A stretch of DNA of 64,000 bases, taken from NCBI GenBank assembly GCA_039000515.1, contig JBCFYV010000935.1, positions 59,744,346-59,808,345 on the forward strand, in the 5' to 3' direction. Positions 1-10,514 of the stretch are shown here, one piece after another (the first letter of the stretch is position 1; each line of letters starts with the position of its first letter). The notes under the pieces are model-generated. The model saw only the letters and a list, made by a program, of their open reading frames with translations. It was not told the origin of the DNA and searched no databases. Source of the stretch: Timema cristinae (taxonomy: Eukaryota > Arthropoda > Insecta > Phasmatodea > Timematidae). Both the position numbers and the translations under genes were made by a program.

Positions 1-759
1 TTATAAAAATATATCTCAAATATAATATCTAGATCTATAATAGTACTACAAATTTATAATAAGTTATTTTGTATCTCAAATTGTTGCGGAGGAATGGTGA
101 AAATGGGAAAAATTTCCCTTATGTACAGTACCTCAAAGTCATTTTCATGAGGAAATGAGAAATTGCCATATTGTTTATGATAAACAATATCTGGATATAA
201 AATTTAATCCAAATCTTTAGAGCGAATCTCGAGATTTAAAAAAAAAATCTTTTTGCCCCAAAGTAAACTACCCTTAAATTTAAGGTTGAAAACTCCTATG
301 GGGGAGGGGAGGAGGGGTTTATGAAAACCCCAGCTAACAAGTTTAGCCCAATCGGTAGGTTAGTTTCGGCTTTAACCCGAGGTACACACAGACTGTATTG
401 AGAAAACCCTTTTTTTTGTTTCAGGGGGTCATGACATTTTGAAATTTATCAGACTCTCGAGTTAGTTTTTTTTTTTTTTTTACGATCACAATACTTTCCC
501 TCAGAGGTGTTGGTAGAAAGTAAAAAGGAATATCCAAATGGTTATTTTAATAAGTTCGCGTTTTGATAGTGTGAAAACGGTTATAATAAAAACACATCTA
601 AAACATATATACATAAAATCCAAGGTCATCCAATACCCCATTCGACCTGAACTGCTTGTTATTCGTATACTGGGGAGATTAGTTTTATTTACTCACGAGC
701 TTAAGACAGACGGGCCCTTGAAATAGTTTTTGTCAAAAAGACTACCAATTTGAGTACAG
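1..759. other. AT-rich DNA, no gene seen
   Basis: No supported coding region. The stretch contains homopolymer runs (T-run near 467-481) and a short purine-rich G patch near 300-318. The 62-codon open frame at 538 has no homology that I recognise. Confidence 0.5.
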
Positions 760-951
760 CTCGCGTTTCCAACTCTCAATTTTCTCGCCACATATTCCTT
801 TGTGGTAGATTTGTGGCAAAAAGTTGTCCACAAACTATCTATAACACTAGTTTCCTCCAGGCCGACAATCCTCCTTGGGACTAGAAATTCTGCTTTTGTT
901 GTTGGAACCAGTTTTTCTGCCCTTTCATTCTTTGCCATCTACAAGGGAGCG
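760..951 (+). CDS. possible orphan internal exon, unknown protein
   Basis: An open frame of exactly 64 codons runs from an AG acceptor (TTGAGTACAG ending at 759) to a strong donor (GCG then GTAAGT at 952), phase 0 to phase 0. The peptide is hydrophobic and rich in Ser, Thr and Leu, starting LAFPTLNFLATY and ending SFFAIYKGA. I do not recognise it. The opposite strand is also open over most of the interval (GCAAAGAATG onwards, preceded by a pyrimidine-rich CCCTTGTAG), so the strand is uncertain. No partner exon is visible nearby. It could equally be a chance frame or an old transposon fragment. Confidence 0.25.
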
Positions 952-2192
952 GTAAGTAGTATCCTACAAGTCATCGGTCGACGTCAGATATCGATATATT
1001 TTTTTATTCGATATATTGCAATATTGAATACATTGATCAAATAATATAGAAAGTTACGATATATTGATGAAATCATACTGGATGGCAATTTTTCATAAAT
1101 TATTGATTTATTTATCATTCAATATATCAAAAACTACGATTTATTATTCGACATATTGAAAGCTACAATATATTGATCAAATTATAATGAATGACAATTT
1201 TTACCAACATATCGATTTATTGAAAGCTTCGATATATAGATCAAATTATATCAGATAACAGTTTTACCTAAAATATCATATTTATCATTCACTTTATCGC
1301 AAGGTATATGGGGATCAAAAGCGCCAATATATTGGTTACTTTATTTCGATTTTTTGGTCGTTTCCGAAAATTTGAATATTTTTGGTCTGGGAGAATAAAA
1401 ACGGCAGAGTTTGTTATTTTTGAAAAATATAATCAGTCGAAAAATATACAATATAAAATTATAATGGGACTGGATTTCTGATGTGAGAATGAAGAATGTA
1501 GATAATGTGAGCAAACATATATATATATATATATTTTTTTTTTAAATTCCATTTTTATGATTTCTTTGGCTGTTGAAAAATACAGATAAGTTTAGTAAAA
1601 ATCGTAAAAAAAATCTACCCATTTAATAAAAATAACTTTAAAGCTTAGTCCGATACATAAAATACGAGTATTTCGATAAATAGATCAATTTATCAGATAA
1701 GATACTAAAACATCGATCGGTATAATTTTTTTTTTTTGTAAACTAGCTAAGATAATTTTTATTTCTTACTAAAATAATAATCTCAATCATGTTTGTTCGT
1801 TAAAATGACTTATAAAAGTTTTTTTTTTGATAATGTGAACACCATTCCCTTTCTCCTTTTTCTAAAATCTTAAAATTAAATAAAAATAGGTTAGAAAGAA
1901 CTAATCGATTACAACCCAATTATATATGTGTGTATGTATATATATAATGCCACTTTAGATCTTTTAGCTTTTTCTTCCTGCAAGTCTTTTTTTTTTTTTT
2001 TTTCAAATGTTTTCTAGTTTTTCATAAATAATTTGAGGGTAACCTTTATAATTCGCTCCTCTTTCGTCTCTAACTCCATTAACATAAATAAAATATATCG
2101 TTGATTATGACTAACATATCAAGTAGGCATAGCTTGTATATTCAGCTCAGAGCAACAACAGCACAAAAGACACATTATTTATTTTAATAATC
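952..2192. repeat. AT-rich DNA with degenerate cgatatatt-type repeats
   Basis: Between about 1000 and 1330 the motif ATATATTGATCAAATTAT and relatives recur with spacing of roughly 90-120 bp, suggesting a decayed tandem or interspersed repeat. The rest is AT-rich with poly-T runs and (TA)n tracts at about 1518 and 1921-1945. No gene is seen. Confidence 0.4.
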
Positions 2193-2260
<68 letters not shown>

Positions 2261-2525
2261 GCACCGCGTCTTACTACCCGTTCGGTTTATACGCACTTAC
2301 GCTAATGTGTAATGGTAGGGTGATTGTGAGATGAAATGGAGGACCTACAGTTTAACATGGAATCCGAACCACGGTGGAGGCCTGGCATTCCCCACATTCA
2401 CAAGATGTCTTGTCAGAGGTGTAGGAAGGATTTGGTAATCAGATAAATCTGTGCCGGGACCGAGGATTGAACTCCGGACCCCAGCTCAGATGTCCGACAC
2501 CTTACCCCTAGACCACCAGGTCACC
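2193..2525 (-). mobile_element. SINE-A, full-length copy
   Basis: Read on the minus strand it begins with a tRNA-like head (A box TGGTCTAGGGGTAAGG, B box close to GGGTTCAATCC), then a body containing CCACCGTGGTTCGGATTCCA. It ends in the tail AACCGAACGGGTAGTAAGA followed by an (AAT)n tract, seen here as (ATT)n at 2193-2260. The same unit recurs at least ten times in the window. Confidence 0.85.
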
Positions 2526-2649
2526 TTTTAGTAATCATTGGCATATTTTGGAATCACTTTAAAATGTTAAGCTGGGCTGAAGTATTTTCAGAACTTGAAG
2601 CTTCTGTTGTACAACTTGTGACTTACCGTGTTTCGAAACGAACACAAGC

Positions 2650-3028
2650 TTAAGGTGAGGGGAAAGGGGACGCGAGAAAAGGTCATGTGTTTTTTTATGA
2701 CAAAACAATTTTTTTTGGCCCAAATAAATTAAATATGGCTCCAGTACAAACATAGAATTTAATTTTCTTCACATGTTGATCTCAAAATTTCTTGAATATC
2801 TGTCAAGGGTGTTCTATAATTTAATGACAACTTTTTCTCTTCCTTTAAAAAGTTTGTTAAACAATGACGCTATGCTCAAGACAGATATTCAGGAACTGTT
2901 TATATCAAAATGTGAAGAAAATTAATTTTTATTTTGTACTGGAGCAATATTTAATTTATTTGAGCCAAAAAAAAGTTTTACAGCAACCACATTGGCTTTT
3001 TCTCGCGTCCCTTTCAATCCCACCTTAA
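2650..3028. mobile_element. TTAA-flanked MITE (piggyBac-like)
   Basis: TTAA occurs at both ends (2650-2653 and 3025-3028). Long terminal inverted repeats begin GGTG(A/G)GG and contain AAGGGGACGCGAGAAAA on the left and its near complement on the right. The inner arms are also inverted (TTTAATTTTCTTCACATG / TGTGAAGAAAATTAA). A TTAA target duplication is characteristic of the piggyBac superfamily. No transposase is present, so this is non-autonomous. Related, more decayed copies lie near 7740-8450, 25,940-26,180 and 36,220-36,440. Confidence 0.7.
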
Positions 3029-3109
3029 GGATTCCCCGCGTCTTCTAACTACCTCAACCCGCTATGCAATGCTATACTATGCAATTTGACAGAGAGGCTT
3101 ATCACAACA

Positions 3110-3250
3110 CAAATTGTATTCTGTTTTCCTCCTCCCCTGTTTGTTCTCCTACTGCCGAACAGCTTTGCGCAGTGACGTTATAAAAAAAACATTTGGTTTC
3201 TGGCGTTTATGAATTTCTGCTCGACTATTCGAGCTCCTTCAAGGGGGTCG
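3110..3250 (+). repeat. interspersed repeat, inverted copy at 11,958-12,128
   Basis: The segment with TTTTCCTCCTCCCCTGTTTG, the aacattTGGTTTCTGGC motif and TGCTCGACTATTCGAGCTCC recurs in reverse orientation at about 11,958-12,128. It is probably an old transposon fragment; I cannot classify it. Confidence 0.5.
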
Positions 3251-3296
3251 CCTCGCTAACCGAGGAATTGCCGCGTGGACGTTCCTTGATGTGTTA

Positions 3297-4055
3297 TCTA
3301 TACTTATAAAATAACATGTCCTGGTTGATTGACTGACTGACTGACTGATTCATCATCGCCGAGCGCAAACTATCAAGGCTACAAGCATGAAATTCGGACT
3401 GTATATTCATTTTGTTATGTAGGCACCCACTAAGAAAGGATTTAGAAAAATTGCACCCCAAAGGGGTCAAAATAGGGGATGATAATATGTATGAAAGTCC
3501 GTCATTTTGAAAGTTACATAAATACAATTTTGTATTTCGGTTATTGACGTAAAACAAATAAATACGTGTTTCAGGAATTTTGGAAATTTTATTTAATAAG
3601 GGATGAAAAAGGGGGTGAAAGTTTGTATCGGACTGACTGACTGATTCATCATCGCCGAGCGCAAACTATCAAGGCTACAAGCATGAAATTCAGACTGTAT
3701 ATTCATTTTGTTATGTAGGCACCCACTAAGAAAGGATTTTAGAAAATCCACCCCAAAGGGGTCAAAATAGGGGATGATAATATGTATGATAATTGTATGA
3801 AAGTCCATCATTTTGAAAGTTACATAAACAAAATTTTGTATTTCGGTTATTGACGTAAAACAAATAAATACGTGTTTCAGGAATTTTGAAATTTTATTTA
3901 ATAAGGGATGAAAAAGGGGGTGAAAGTTTCTATCGGACTTGCATTATTTTTGATCTGAGGTCAAGTTATGGTCATCAACGTAACGTAATATTTTAAATTA
4001 ATCTGTAAATACATATGTATATTTTCGAGCAAAGCCGCGGGCAACAGCTATCTAG
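3297..4055 (+). mobile_element. non-autonomous Helitron-like element
   Basis: It begins TCTATACTTATAAAATAACA after an A and ends CTAG before a T, the A^T insertion preference and TC...CTRR ends of Helitrons. Just before the 3' end lies the palindromic GCCGCGGGC, which could form the short 3' hairpin. Inside is a tandem duplication of about 300 bp: the block starting CATCATCGCCGAGCGCAAAC at 3351 recurs at 3647. No Rep/helicase sequence is present, so it is non-autonomous. Confidence 0.6.
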
Positions 4056-4417
4056 TTTCAAAATAAAGTCGAATGATTACAAAAGGATTATTTTCCCTTA
4101 ATAATCCCTGTAGTTTGAATTTTATTATTAGAAAGAACTGCGTGAAAATCTGATAGTCATTTTTAACGTATTTTTAATCATATCTGCTGAGCTATGAGAC
4201 TAAGATGAAAAATGGCTCCAAATTTAGCCTTTCTCTAACAAATACAGTAATTTTTTTGATAGGCTCACAACGGAATATTTTTTTTATACCTGAGAACTAG
4301 CAGCGTGCTTTCCTCTTAACTTTGAGTTAAAAAAAGTTTCGTAGTTTTCTTTCTCCTCTTTCTTATTGACGTGAACAATTATAACTTTATATGAAGGGAA
4401 GGACGTATAAGGTTAGA

Positions 4418-4846
4418 TGTGTGTCACCCTGGCCACCCGACTTTTAGCCACCAGGTTTTTTGAAAACGCCCATCGTTTGTGCTACGTTAGTGCTGGTTAG
4501 TGCTCAATTTTCATCGTTAGTGCTGTAAATTTGTGGCACTTATTCACGATTGTTTATTGGTGGCTAGGGAGATATCTCCCTGGCCACCCACTATAAGAAA
4601 TAATAGAGATAACCTTTTTATGAAAACGCCCATCGTTTGTGCTGGAAAGGGTTATCTCTATTATTTCTTATAGTGGGTGGCCAGGGAGATATCTCCCTAG
4701 CCACCCATAAAGAATCGTGAATAAGTGCCACAAATTTACAGCACTAACGATGAAAATTGAGCACTAACCAGCACTAACGTAGCACAAACGATGGGCGTTT
4801 TCAAAAAACCTGGTGGCTAAAAGTCGGGTGGCCAGGGAGACACACA
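4418..4846. mobile_element. near-perfect foldback (palindromic) element
   Basis: Two arms of about 200 bp are almost exact reverse complements: TGTGTGTC...CTGGCCACCCGAC on the left and GTCGGGTGGCCAGGGAGACA on the right. They are separated by about 30 bp (roughly 4618-4645). The loop holds a direct duplicate of GAAAACGCCCATCGTTTGTG, which also lies in the left arm at about 4463. A foldback or MITE-type DNA transposon is the likely identity. No convincing target duplication was found. Confidence 0.8.
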
Positions 4847-4979
4847 TTAGGTTTAGACAGAATAGAAGAGTTTTTAAAGTGTCTATTGTTCCACTCTCGC
4901 CCTAGGTTTGGGACCGCGACGGATGTTTGCAAGTCAACTGAGCTTCCGTTAGAGGACATTTAGATGTCGCCGAGAGTTC

Positions 4980-4983
<4 letters not shown>

Positions 4984-5021
<38 letters not shown>
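4984..5021. repeat. (CT)n microsatellite
   Basis: About 19 uninterrupted CT dinucleotides. Confidence 0.95.
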
Positions 5022-5025
<4 letters not shown>

Positions 5026-5976
5026 ATCACCTGTCACGGAAAGATCAAAGGTGAAACGAGGCAGATTATACTTTTCTTTTTTAAGACTTTGATGTTCAGC
5101 GTTTGCGATTTTTAAAGAAGTCGGAAGTATTAAATTAAATGCGACATCAGCAAGATGGTTTTATGTTTCCTGTTGTTTGTTTTATTTTAAAGATGACCTC
5201 TTGTATCGTATAATATATATTATCTATATAAATATATTCACACACTAGGGTTAGGTCGAACCCAATATTTCACGAATCTGGATCTTCATTTATTTTTATT
5301 TATGAATACCAATTATTAAATTAAGAATCCGAATCTTGAGAAAAAATATTTATGAATCTCAGAGGAAATATAAAGGAATAATATAAAATAGAAATAGTAT
5401 CTAAAAGTTATAGAAATGGCACGGTTATAATCCATTCATTATAATATTTATATACATTCAGTTAAGTTAAATTAATGGTCTGGGGCCTGGCTGTTGAGTT
5501 TGTCCTTGAATCATTTTGTTTCTGGACCATCAATAAGCAGTATTAGGGTTTTAAGATAAATTTCAATTGAAAAATTGAAAAAAAAAATCTTTTTGATCGA
5601 TTTGAGTCTCGAATCCGATATTTTCTCGACTCCCGAATATCCATAAGGATTTGAGGGGTTCAAGGATTCGATATTTCAAGAGGTCCATCCTTAATATTCT
5701 ACACATTTCCATAAATTAATTCAGTCACTCTTATTTTACACTTCATTAACACTTACGTTCTATTTACATTAAATTATACTAGACCTATTTACATAATGAA
5801 TGCCTATCCATAACCACATGAACAAAGTCGCCAGTCTCGTTTTGTCTGATTTATTTTTCTACCGGTGATATGGAGGTTGAGGTTTGAATCCTGGCCTGGC
5901 GTCCCAAAACAAAAAAATAATCTGGAATAGATTGGTGTTGTTCCCATTTAGTTTTGGTTTAATTCTGAATACATCA
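5022..5976. other. AT-rich noncoding DNA with old repeat
   Basis: No gene is seen. The stretch 5248-5700 (GGTTAGGTCGAACCCAATAT ... GGATTCGATATTTC) resembles a decayed interspersed element with relatives near 11,280-11,440 and 46,210-46,690. Confidence 0.35.
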
Positions 5977-7596
5977 TTTAGATTGTTTACCAACTTTCTA
6001 ACACTTGTTAGATATCGTTTAGATTGTTTACCAACTGTCTAACACTTGCTAGATATCGTTTAGATTGTTTACCAACTGTATAACACTTACTAGATATCGT
6101 TTAGATTGTTTACCAACTGTCTAACACTTGCTAGATATCGTTTAGATTGTTTACTAACTGTCTTGACACTTGCTAGACATTGTGTCGATTGTTTACTAAC
6201 CGTCTTGACACTTGCTAGACATTGTGTCGATTGTTTACTAACCGTCTTGACACTTGTTAGACATTGTGTCGATTGTTTACCAATCGTCTGGCACTTGTTA
6301 GACATTGTGTCGATTGTTTACCAATCGTCTGGCACTTGTTAGACATTGTGTCGATTGTTTACTAACCGTCTTGACACTTGTTAGACATTGTGTCGATTGT
6401 TTACCAACTGTCTAACACTTTCTAGATATCGTTTAGATTGTTTACTAACTGTCTTGACACTTGTTAGATACCGTGTCGATTGTTTACTAACCGTCTTGAC
6501 ACTTGTTAGACATTGTGTCGATTGTTTACCAATCGTCTGGCACTTGTTAGACATTGTGTCGATTGTTTACTAACCGTCTTGACACTTGTTAGACATTGTG
6601 TCGATTGTTTACCAACTGTCTAACACTTGCTAGATATCGTTTAGATTGTTTACTAACTGTCTTGACACTTGCCAGACATCGTGTCGATTGTTTACTAACC
6701 GTCTTGACACTTGCTAGACATTGTGTCGATTGTTTACTAACCGTCTTGACACTTGTTAGACATTGTGTCGATTGTTTACCAATCGTCTGGCACTTGTTAG
6801 ACATTGTGTCGATTGTTTACTAACTGTCTTGACACTTGCTAGACATTGTGTCGATTGTTTACTAACCGTCTCGACACTTGCTAGATATCGTTTAGATTGT
6901 TTACTAACAGTCTCGACACTTGCTAGACATTGTGTCGATTGTTTACCAATCGTCTGGCACTTGTTAGACATTGTGTCGATTGTTTACTAACCGTCTTGAC
7001 ACTTGTTAGACATTGTGTCGATTGTTTACCAACTGTCTAACACTTGCTAGATATCGTTTAGATTGTTTACCAACTGTCTAACACTTGCTAGATATCGTTT
7101 AGATTGTTTACTAACAGTCTCGACACTTGCTAGACATTGTGTCGATTGTTTACTAACTGTCTTGACACTTGCTAGACATTGTGTCGATTGTTTACTAACC
7201 GTCTCGACACTTGCTAGATATCGTTTAGATTGTTTACTAACAGTCTCGACACTTGCTAGACATTGTGTCGATTGTTTACTAACCGTCTCGACACTTGCTA
7301 GATATCGTTTAGATTGTTTACTAACAGTCTCGACACTTGCTAGACATTGTGTCGATTGTTTACTAACCGTCTCGACACTTGCTAGATATCGTTTAGATTG
7401 TTTACTAACAGTCTCGACACTTGCTAGACATTGTGTCGATTGTTTACTAACTGTCTTGAAACTTGCTAGACATTGTGTCGATTGTTTACTAACCGTCTCG
7501 ACACTTGCTAGATATCGTTTAGATTGTTTACTAACAGTCTCGACACTTGCTAGACATTGTGTCGATTGTTTACTAACCGTCTCGACACTTGCTAAA
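5977..7596. repeat. 42-bp minisatellite, 39 FOXO-like octamers
   Basis: A tandem array with a unit of 41-42 bp (for example GTCGATTGTTTACTAACCGT plus CTTGACACTTGCTAGACATT plus GT). I counted 39 units, and all 39 contain GATTGTTTAC followed by C or T and AA, hence TTGTTTAC each time. Two main unit types differ in the middle (AGACATTGTGTC versus AGATATCGTTTA); after about 7060 they mostly alternate, making an 84-bp higher-order unit. Because 42 is divisible by 3, long open frames run through on both strands (up to 186 codons, 7063-7623). These are a by-product of the period and not evidence of a protein. Confidence 0.95.
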
Positions 7597-7739
7597 CATC
7601 ATATATATGGTTATTTCCCTTAATAATATTACGATATATCTATCATTTGATACATCGGGAATTATGTATCAAAATCTAAGTTGTATTGTCAAATGATATT
7701 GATGTATTGATGTTTCCACTATTTAGAATTATATTGCTC

Positions 7740-8450
7740 TGGGTGATCTGGAACTACGGTATTGCAGGGGACGCGAGAAAGTGTGTTTTTTGCAGTTTTT
7801 AAGCAACATTCTTTTTGGTAAAAAAAATATTTAACACAAACGTATAGTTTAATTTTCTCCACCAGCTAATATTATCATTTCTTGAATATCTGTTAAGGGT
7901 GTCCTGGAATTTAATGACAACATTTTCGCTTCGTTTGGAAAAAGTTTCTCATCCAATGCCGCTATGCTCATGACAGATATTCAACAACTGTTGATATCAC
8001 CAGGTGAAGAAAATTAAACTCTATATTTGTACTGAAGCAATATTTTATTTATTTTGACCAAAAATCGTGTTGATATAAAAAGTACAAAAACAGAGATCTT
8101 AACTTGCATTCCTTAGACTCCCCGGGGGGTGACCTGGTGGTCTAGGGGTAAGGTTGTCGGACTTCTGTGCTGAGGGTCCGGGGTTCAATCCTCGGTCCCG
8201 GCACAGATTTATCTGATTGCCAAACCCTTCCTTCACCTCTGACAAGACATAAATCACAACTTGTGAATGTGGGGAATACCAGGTCTCCACCGTGGTTCGG
8301 ATTCCACGTTAATCTGTAGGTCCTCCATTTCATCTCACAATCACCCTACCATTACACATTAGCGTAAGTGCGTATAACCCGAATGGGTAGTAAGACGCGG
8401 TGCTAATAATAATAATAATAAATAATAATAATAATAGACTCCCACCTTAA
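7740..8450. mobile_element. TTAA-type MITE copy split by a SINE-A
   Basis: Same family as 2650-3028: GGGGACGCGAGAAAG near 7769, AATTTAATGACAACATTTTC in the middle, and CCCACCTTAAG at the right end (TTAA at 8447-8450). The left end has decayed. SINE-A is inserted at 8123-8434, duplicating TAGACTCCC. Confidence 0.65.
8123..8434 (+). mobile_element. SINE-A, full length, 9-bp target duplication
   Basis: tRNA-like head (GTGGTCTAGGGGTAAGG; B box GGGTTCAATCC), body and AATGGGTAGTAAGACGCGG tail, ending in (AAT)n. TAGACTCCC is directly repeated at 8114-8122 and 8435-8443. The insertion sits inside an older MITE. Confidence 0.9.
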
Positions 8451-9262
8451 GATGGCTGCTGCTATTTAATGCTAACCTTCGCAACGTTTTACTTTTTAAT
8501 GTGTTTTTTTTAGCCATTGTAAAAACCTACTCAGAAAATCATGCAATTTATTTTGATTCACAGGCCCTAAAGCGTAGTTCGATATATGAAATATATCAAT
8601 AAATTTATCTAAATATTTCATCGCTTTGTAGATAAATGACGATATATTTATTATATTTTTCCTAGATATATTATTGCCATACCTAATTGTGTCTAATTTC
8701 TTCCAGAGCAGAACCTGTCAATTTTTTTGTCTATCTAAACAGCGGATTACATCTTGTTTCACGCATAACTGAAGGAATTGTAAAGGAACTGCACTCTTAA
8801 ATCCACTAGCAGTACCGCCCTGGTTCTGGAGGGATCTAGTTCGAATCCAAGTCTAACACTCCAAAAAGAATATTTTGTTGGAAAGAGGTGGGGAGGAAAA
8901 TGCAGGATACGAGTCATTCAAACTACGTCAGACCAGGAGGTCCAAAGTGCTCATAACTTTGGTGTTTTAAGTGCCTGGAATAAACGTCAATTAAAACAAT
9001 CAAGTCCCTCCAAAGTGCGACGGCGTCCAACCGGGATGGGCCGTGTCTTGGAAACGATGTTTTTTGGCCAGGTGGTCTTGTCAGCTCAGCGATAGCGTGT
9101 TCGACTCTTGACGTGGAAGGACATGGTTTTATTTTTTAACACCAGACTGGGGTGTGTTGTAACTATCCTCCACATTTTGTCGGGATCACAATCAACTAAA
9201 CATTGTAACATTTACTTAACTAACATCTGTCCTGGGTAGAAATTCACGTCACTTGAACTCTA
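8451..9262. other. noncoding, one decayed tRNA-like SINE head
   Basis: No gene is seen. At about 9063-9125 a degenerate tRNA-like stretch (GTCAGCTCAGCGATAGCGTG) suggests an old SINE. Confidence 0.3.
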
Positions 9263-9692
9263 AGGGGCCGTCCTTAAATTATGCGGTTTTTTTTTTCCTG
9301 GGGGTATCGTCAATGTTACTTTTACGCTCTGTGTTTAATTTTCTACCAATGTTTATGATGAGACAAAATGTAAAAAAATATAATCAAAAAACAACTCCGT
9401 ACTTAATCCATCTTCACTGACTTTCTCCACACTTCCCTATCCCTCAATATCCATACATTGAGTCACACATGCTCTTTTATTCTAAAAAAACTCTTAATGT
9501 TTCTGTTTTTCACACATATGTCTACACTTAGCCACGTCTTACATGGCCCACTTCTTCCGTTTTTATCCACACACACTACCATCATATTATTACCAATTTG
9601 TAAAAAAAATAAAAAATCATTTAAGATAAGTAAAGGGGATGGTCGAAAATCATGGGTGAAAAAAAAACACCTTACGTTACGTAATTTAAGAA
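9263..9692. mobile_element. MITE with GGGGCCGTCC-type terminal repeats
   Basis: The left end GGGGCCGTCCTTAAATTA pairs with TAATTTAAGAACTAC near 9680. Inside near the right end are GGGGATGGTCGAAAATC and CACCTTACGTTACG, typical of insect MITEs of this type. A block at 9380-9600 (AACTCCGTACTTAATCCATC) also occurs beside the LINE remnant at 27,386, so the element may contain a LINE fragment. Confidence 0.45.
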
Positions 9693-9972
9693 CTACTATT
9701 TGGAGGGTAGCACGTGATCTAGCCAGCCATTCATGTCGCGAGCAACGTCAACACGGCTATTTCGTACTTCATTTGTTAGTTTTTGGAACGCAGGTCATAC
9801 ATTATTCTCTGTATATCCAGTAAATTTTCTATTGCAAATACATCAGCCCTAAATGTTTGGGTTTCATTTTAATTTACCAATTTATTTTCAAACAGTCCAT
9901 ATTGTGTGTGTTTGTGTTTTGATCGAGTTGTACGTCATCGTCAATCCTGATCCCACACTAGTTTCTTTACAC

Positions 9973-10225
9973 CACTGGTTTTCGAACTTTTTTCAAAATT
10001 ATAGATTGTACTCCTTGGCCTTGACTAAATGTACCCCCACGGTAAAAAAAAAATCCCTAAATGACAGGTATAAAATTTACCTAATTCTTCTCAAAAACAC
10101 CCCGCCACGTTTGGTTTTCTTGGGGATTTTTAAACTTTTCCTTTGAGAGGTGTTCGCGTAGCTTCTGAAAGTCATGCGCGGCATACACTTGAGGGTACGC
10201 GTACCCCAGTTTGAGAGAACCACTG
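9973..10225. mobile_element. hAT-like MITE remnant
   Basis: Terminal repeats CACTGGTTTTCGAACTTTT on the left and AGTTTGAGAGAACCACTG on the right match the CAGTGGTTCTCAAACT consensus of many hAT non-autonomous elements. No intact 8-bp duplication was recognised, so the copy is old. Confidence 0.6.
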
Positions 10226-10329
10226 CACATATACAACAACAACAACAAAACATTTAACATTATTTTTCCCCACAAGTTTATCCAAAGTACTTTTTTTTTT
10301 AAATTCCAGTCTCTGAATAATGGTATAAA

Positions 10330-10514
10330 TTATGATTCAGATGGTGTGACCAATGAGCGATGTCCATGAGCAGTGACGTCATATTATGGCCGCTTGTTAT
10401 AACTGATGCGAGCAACAGCGCAAGTGTGACAGTTCCTTCACGGACTTACGACCATTAGAAACATTATTTATAGTTCCCGGTTTAGAGAGAGGTGGTGTTC
10501 ATTTTACTGGACAG
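10330..10514 (+). promoter_or_regulatory. possible promoter and noncoding first exon
   Basis: A locally CpG-richer stretch has a CCAAT box (10,350-10,354), a perfect cAMP-response element TGACGTCA (10,374-10,381) and a strong splice donor (GGACAG then GTAAGT at 10,515). No open frame spans it. It could be the untranslated first exon of the insulin receptor 14 kb downstream; a possible acceptor, CATGACAG, lies just before the second ATG at 24,463. This is inference. Confidence 0.25.

Noticed and set aside
5977..7596. CRISPR array
   Set aside because: Units are contiguous without unique spacers, and the DNA is eukaryotic.
5977..7623. Long open frames (up to 186 codons) with a 14-residue repeat such as RHCVDCLLTVSTLA
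   Set aside because: The 42-bp period keeps any stop-free frame open on both strands; no splice or start context or homology supports a protein.
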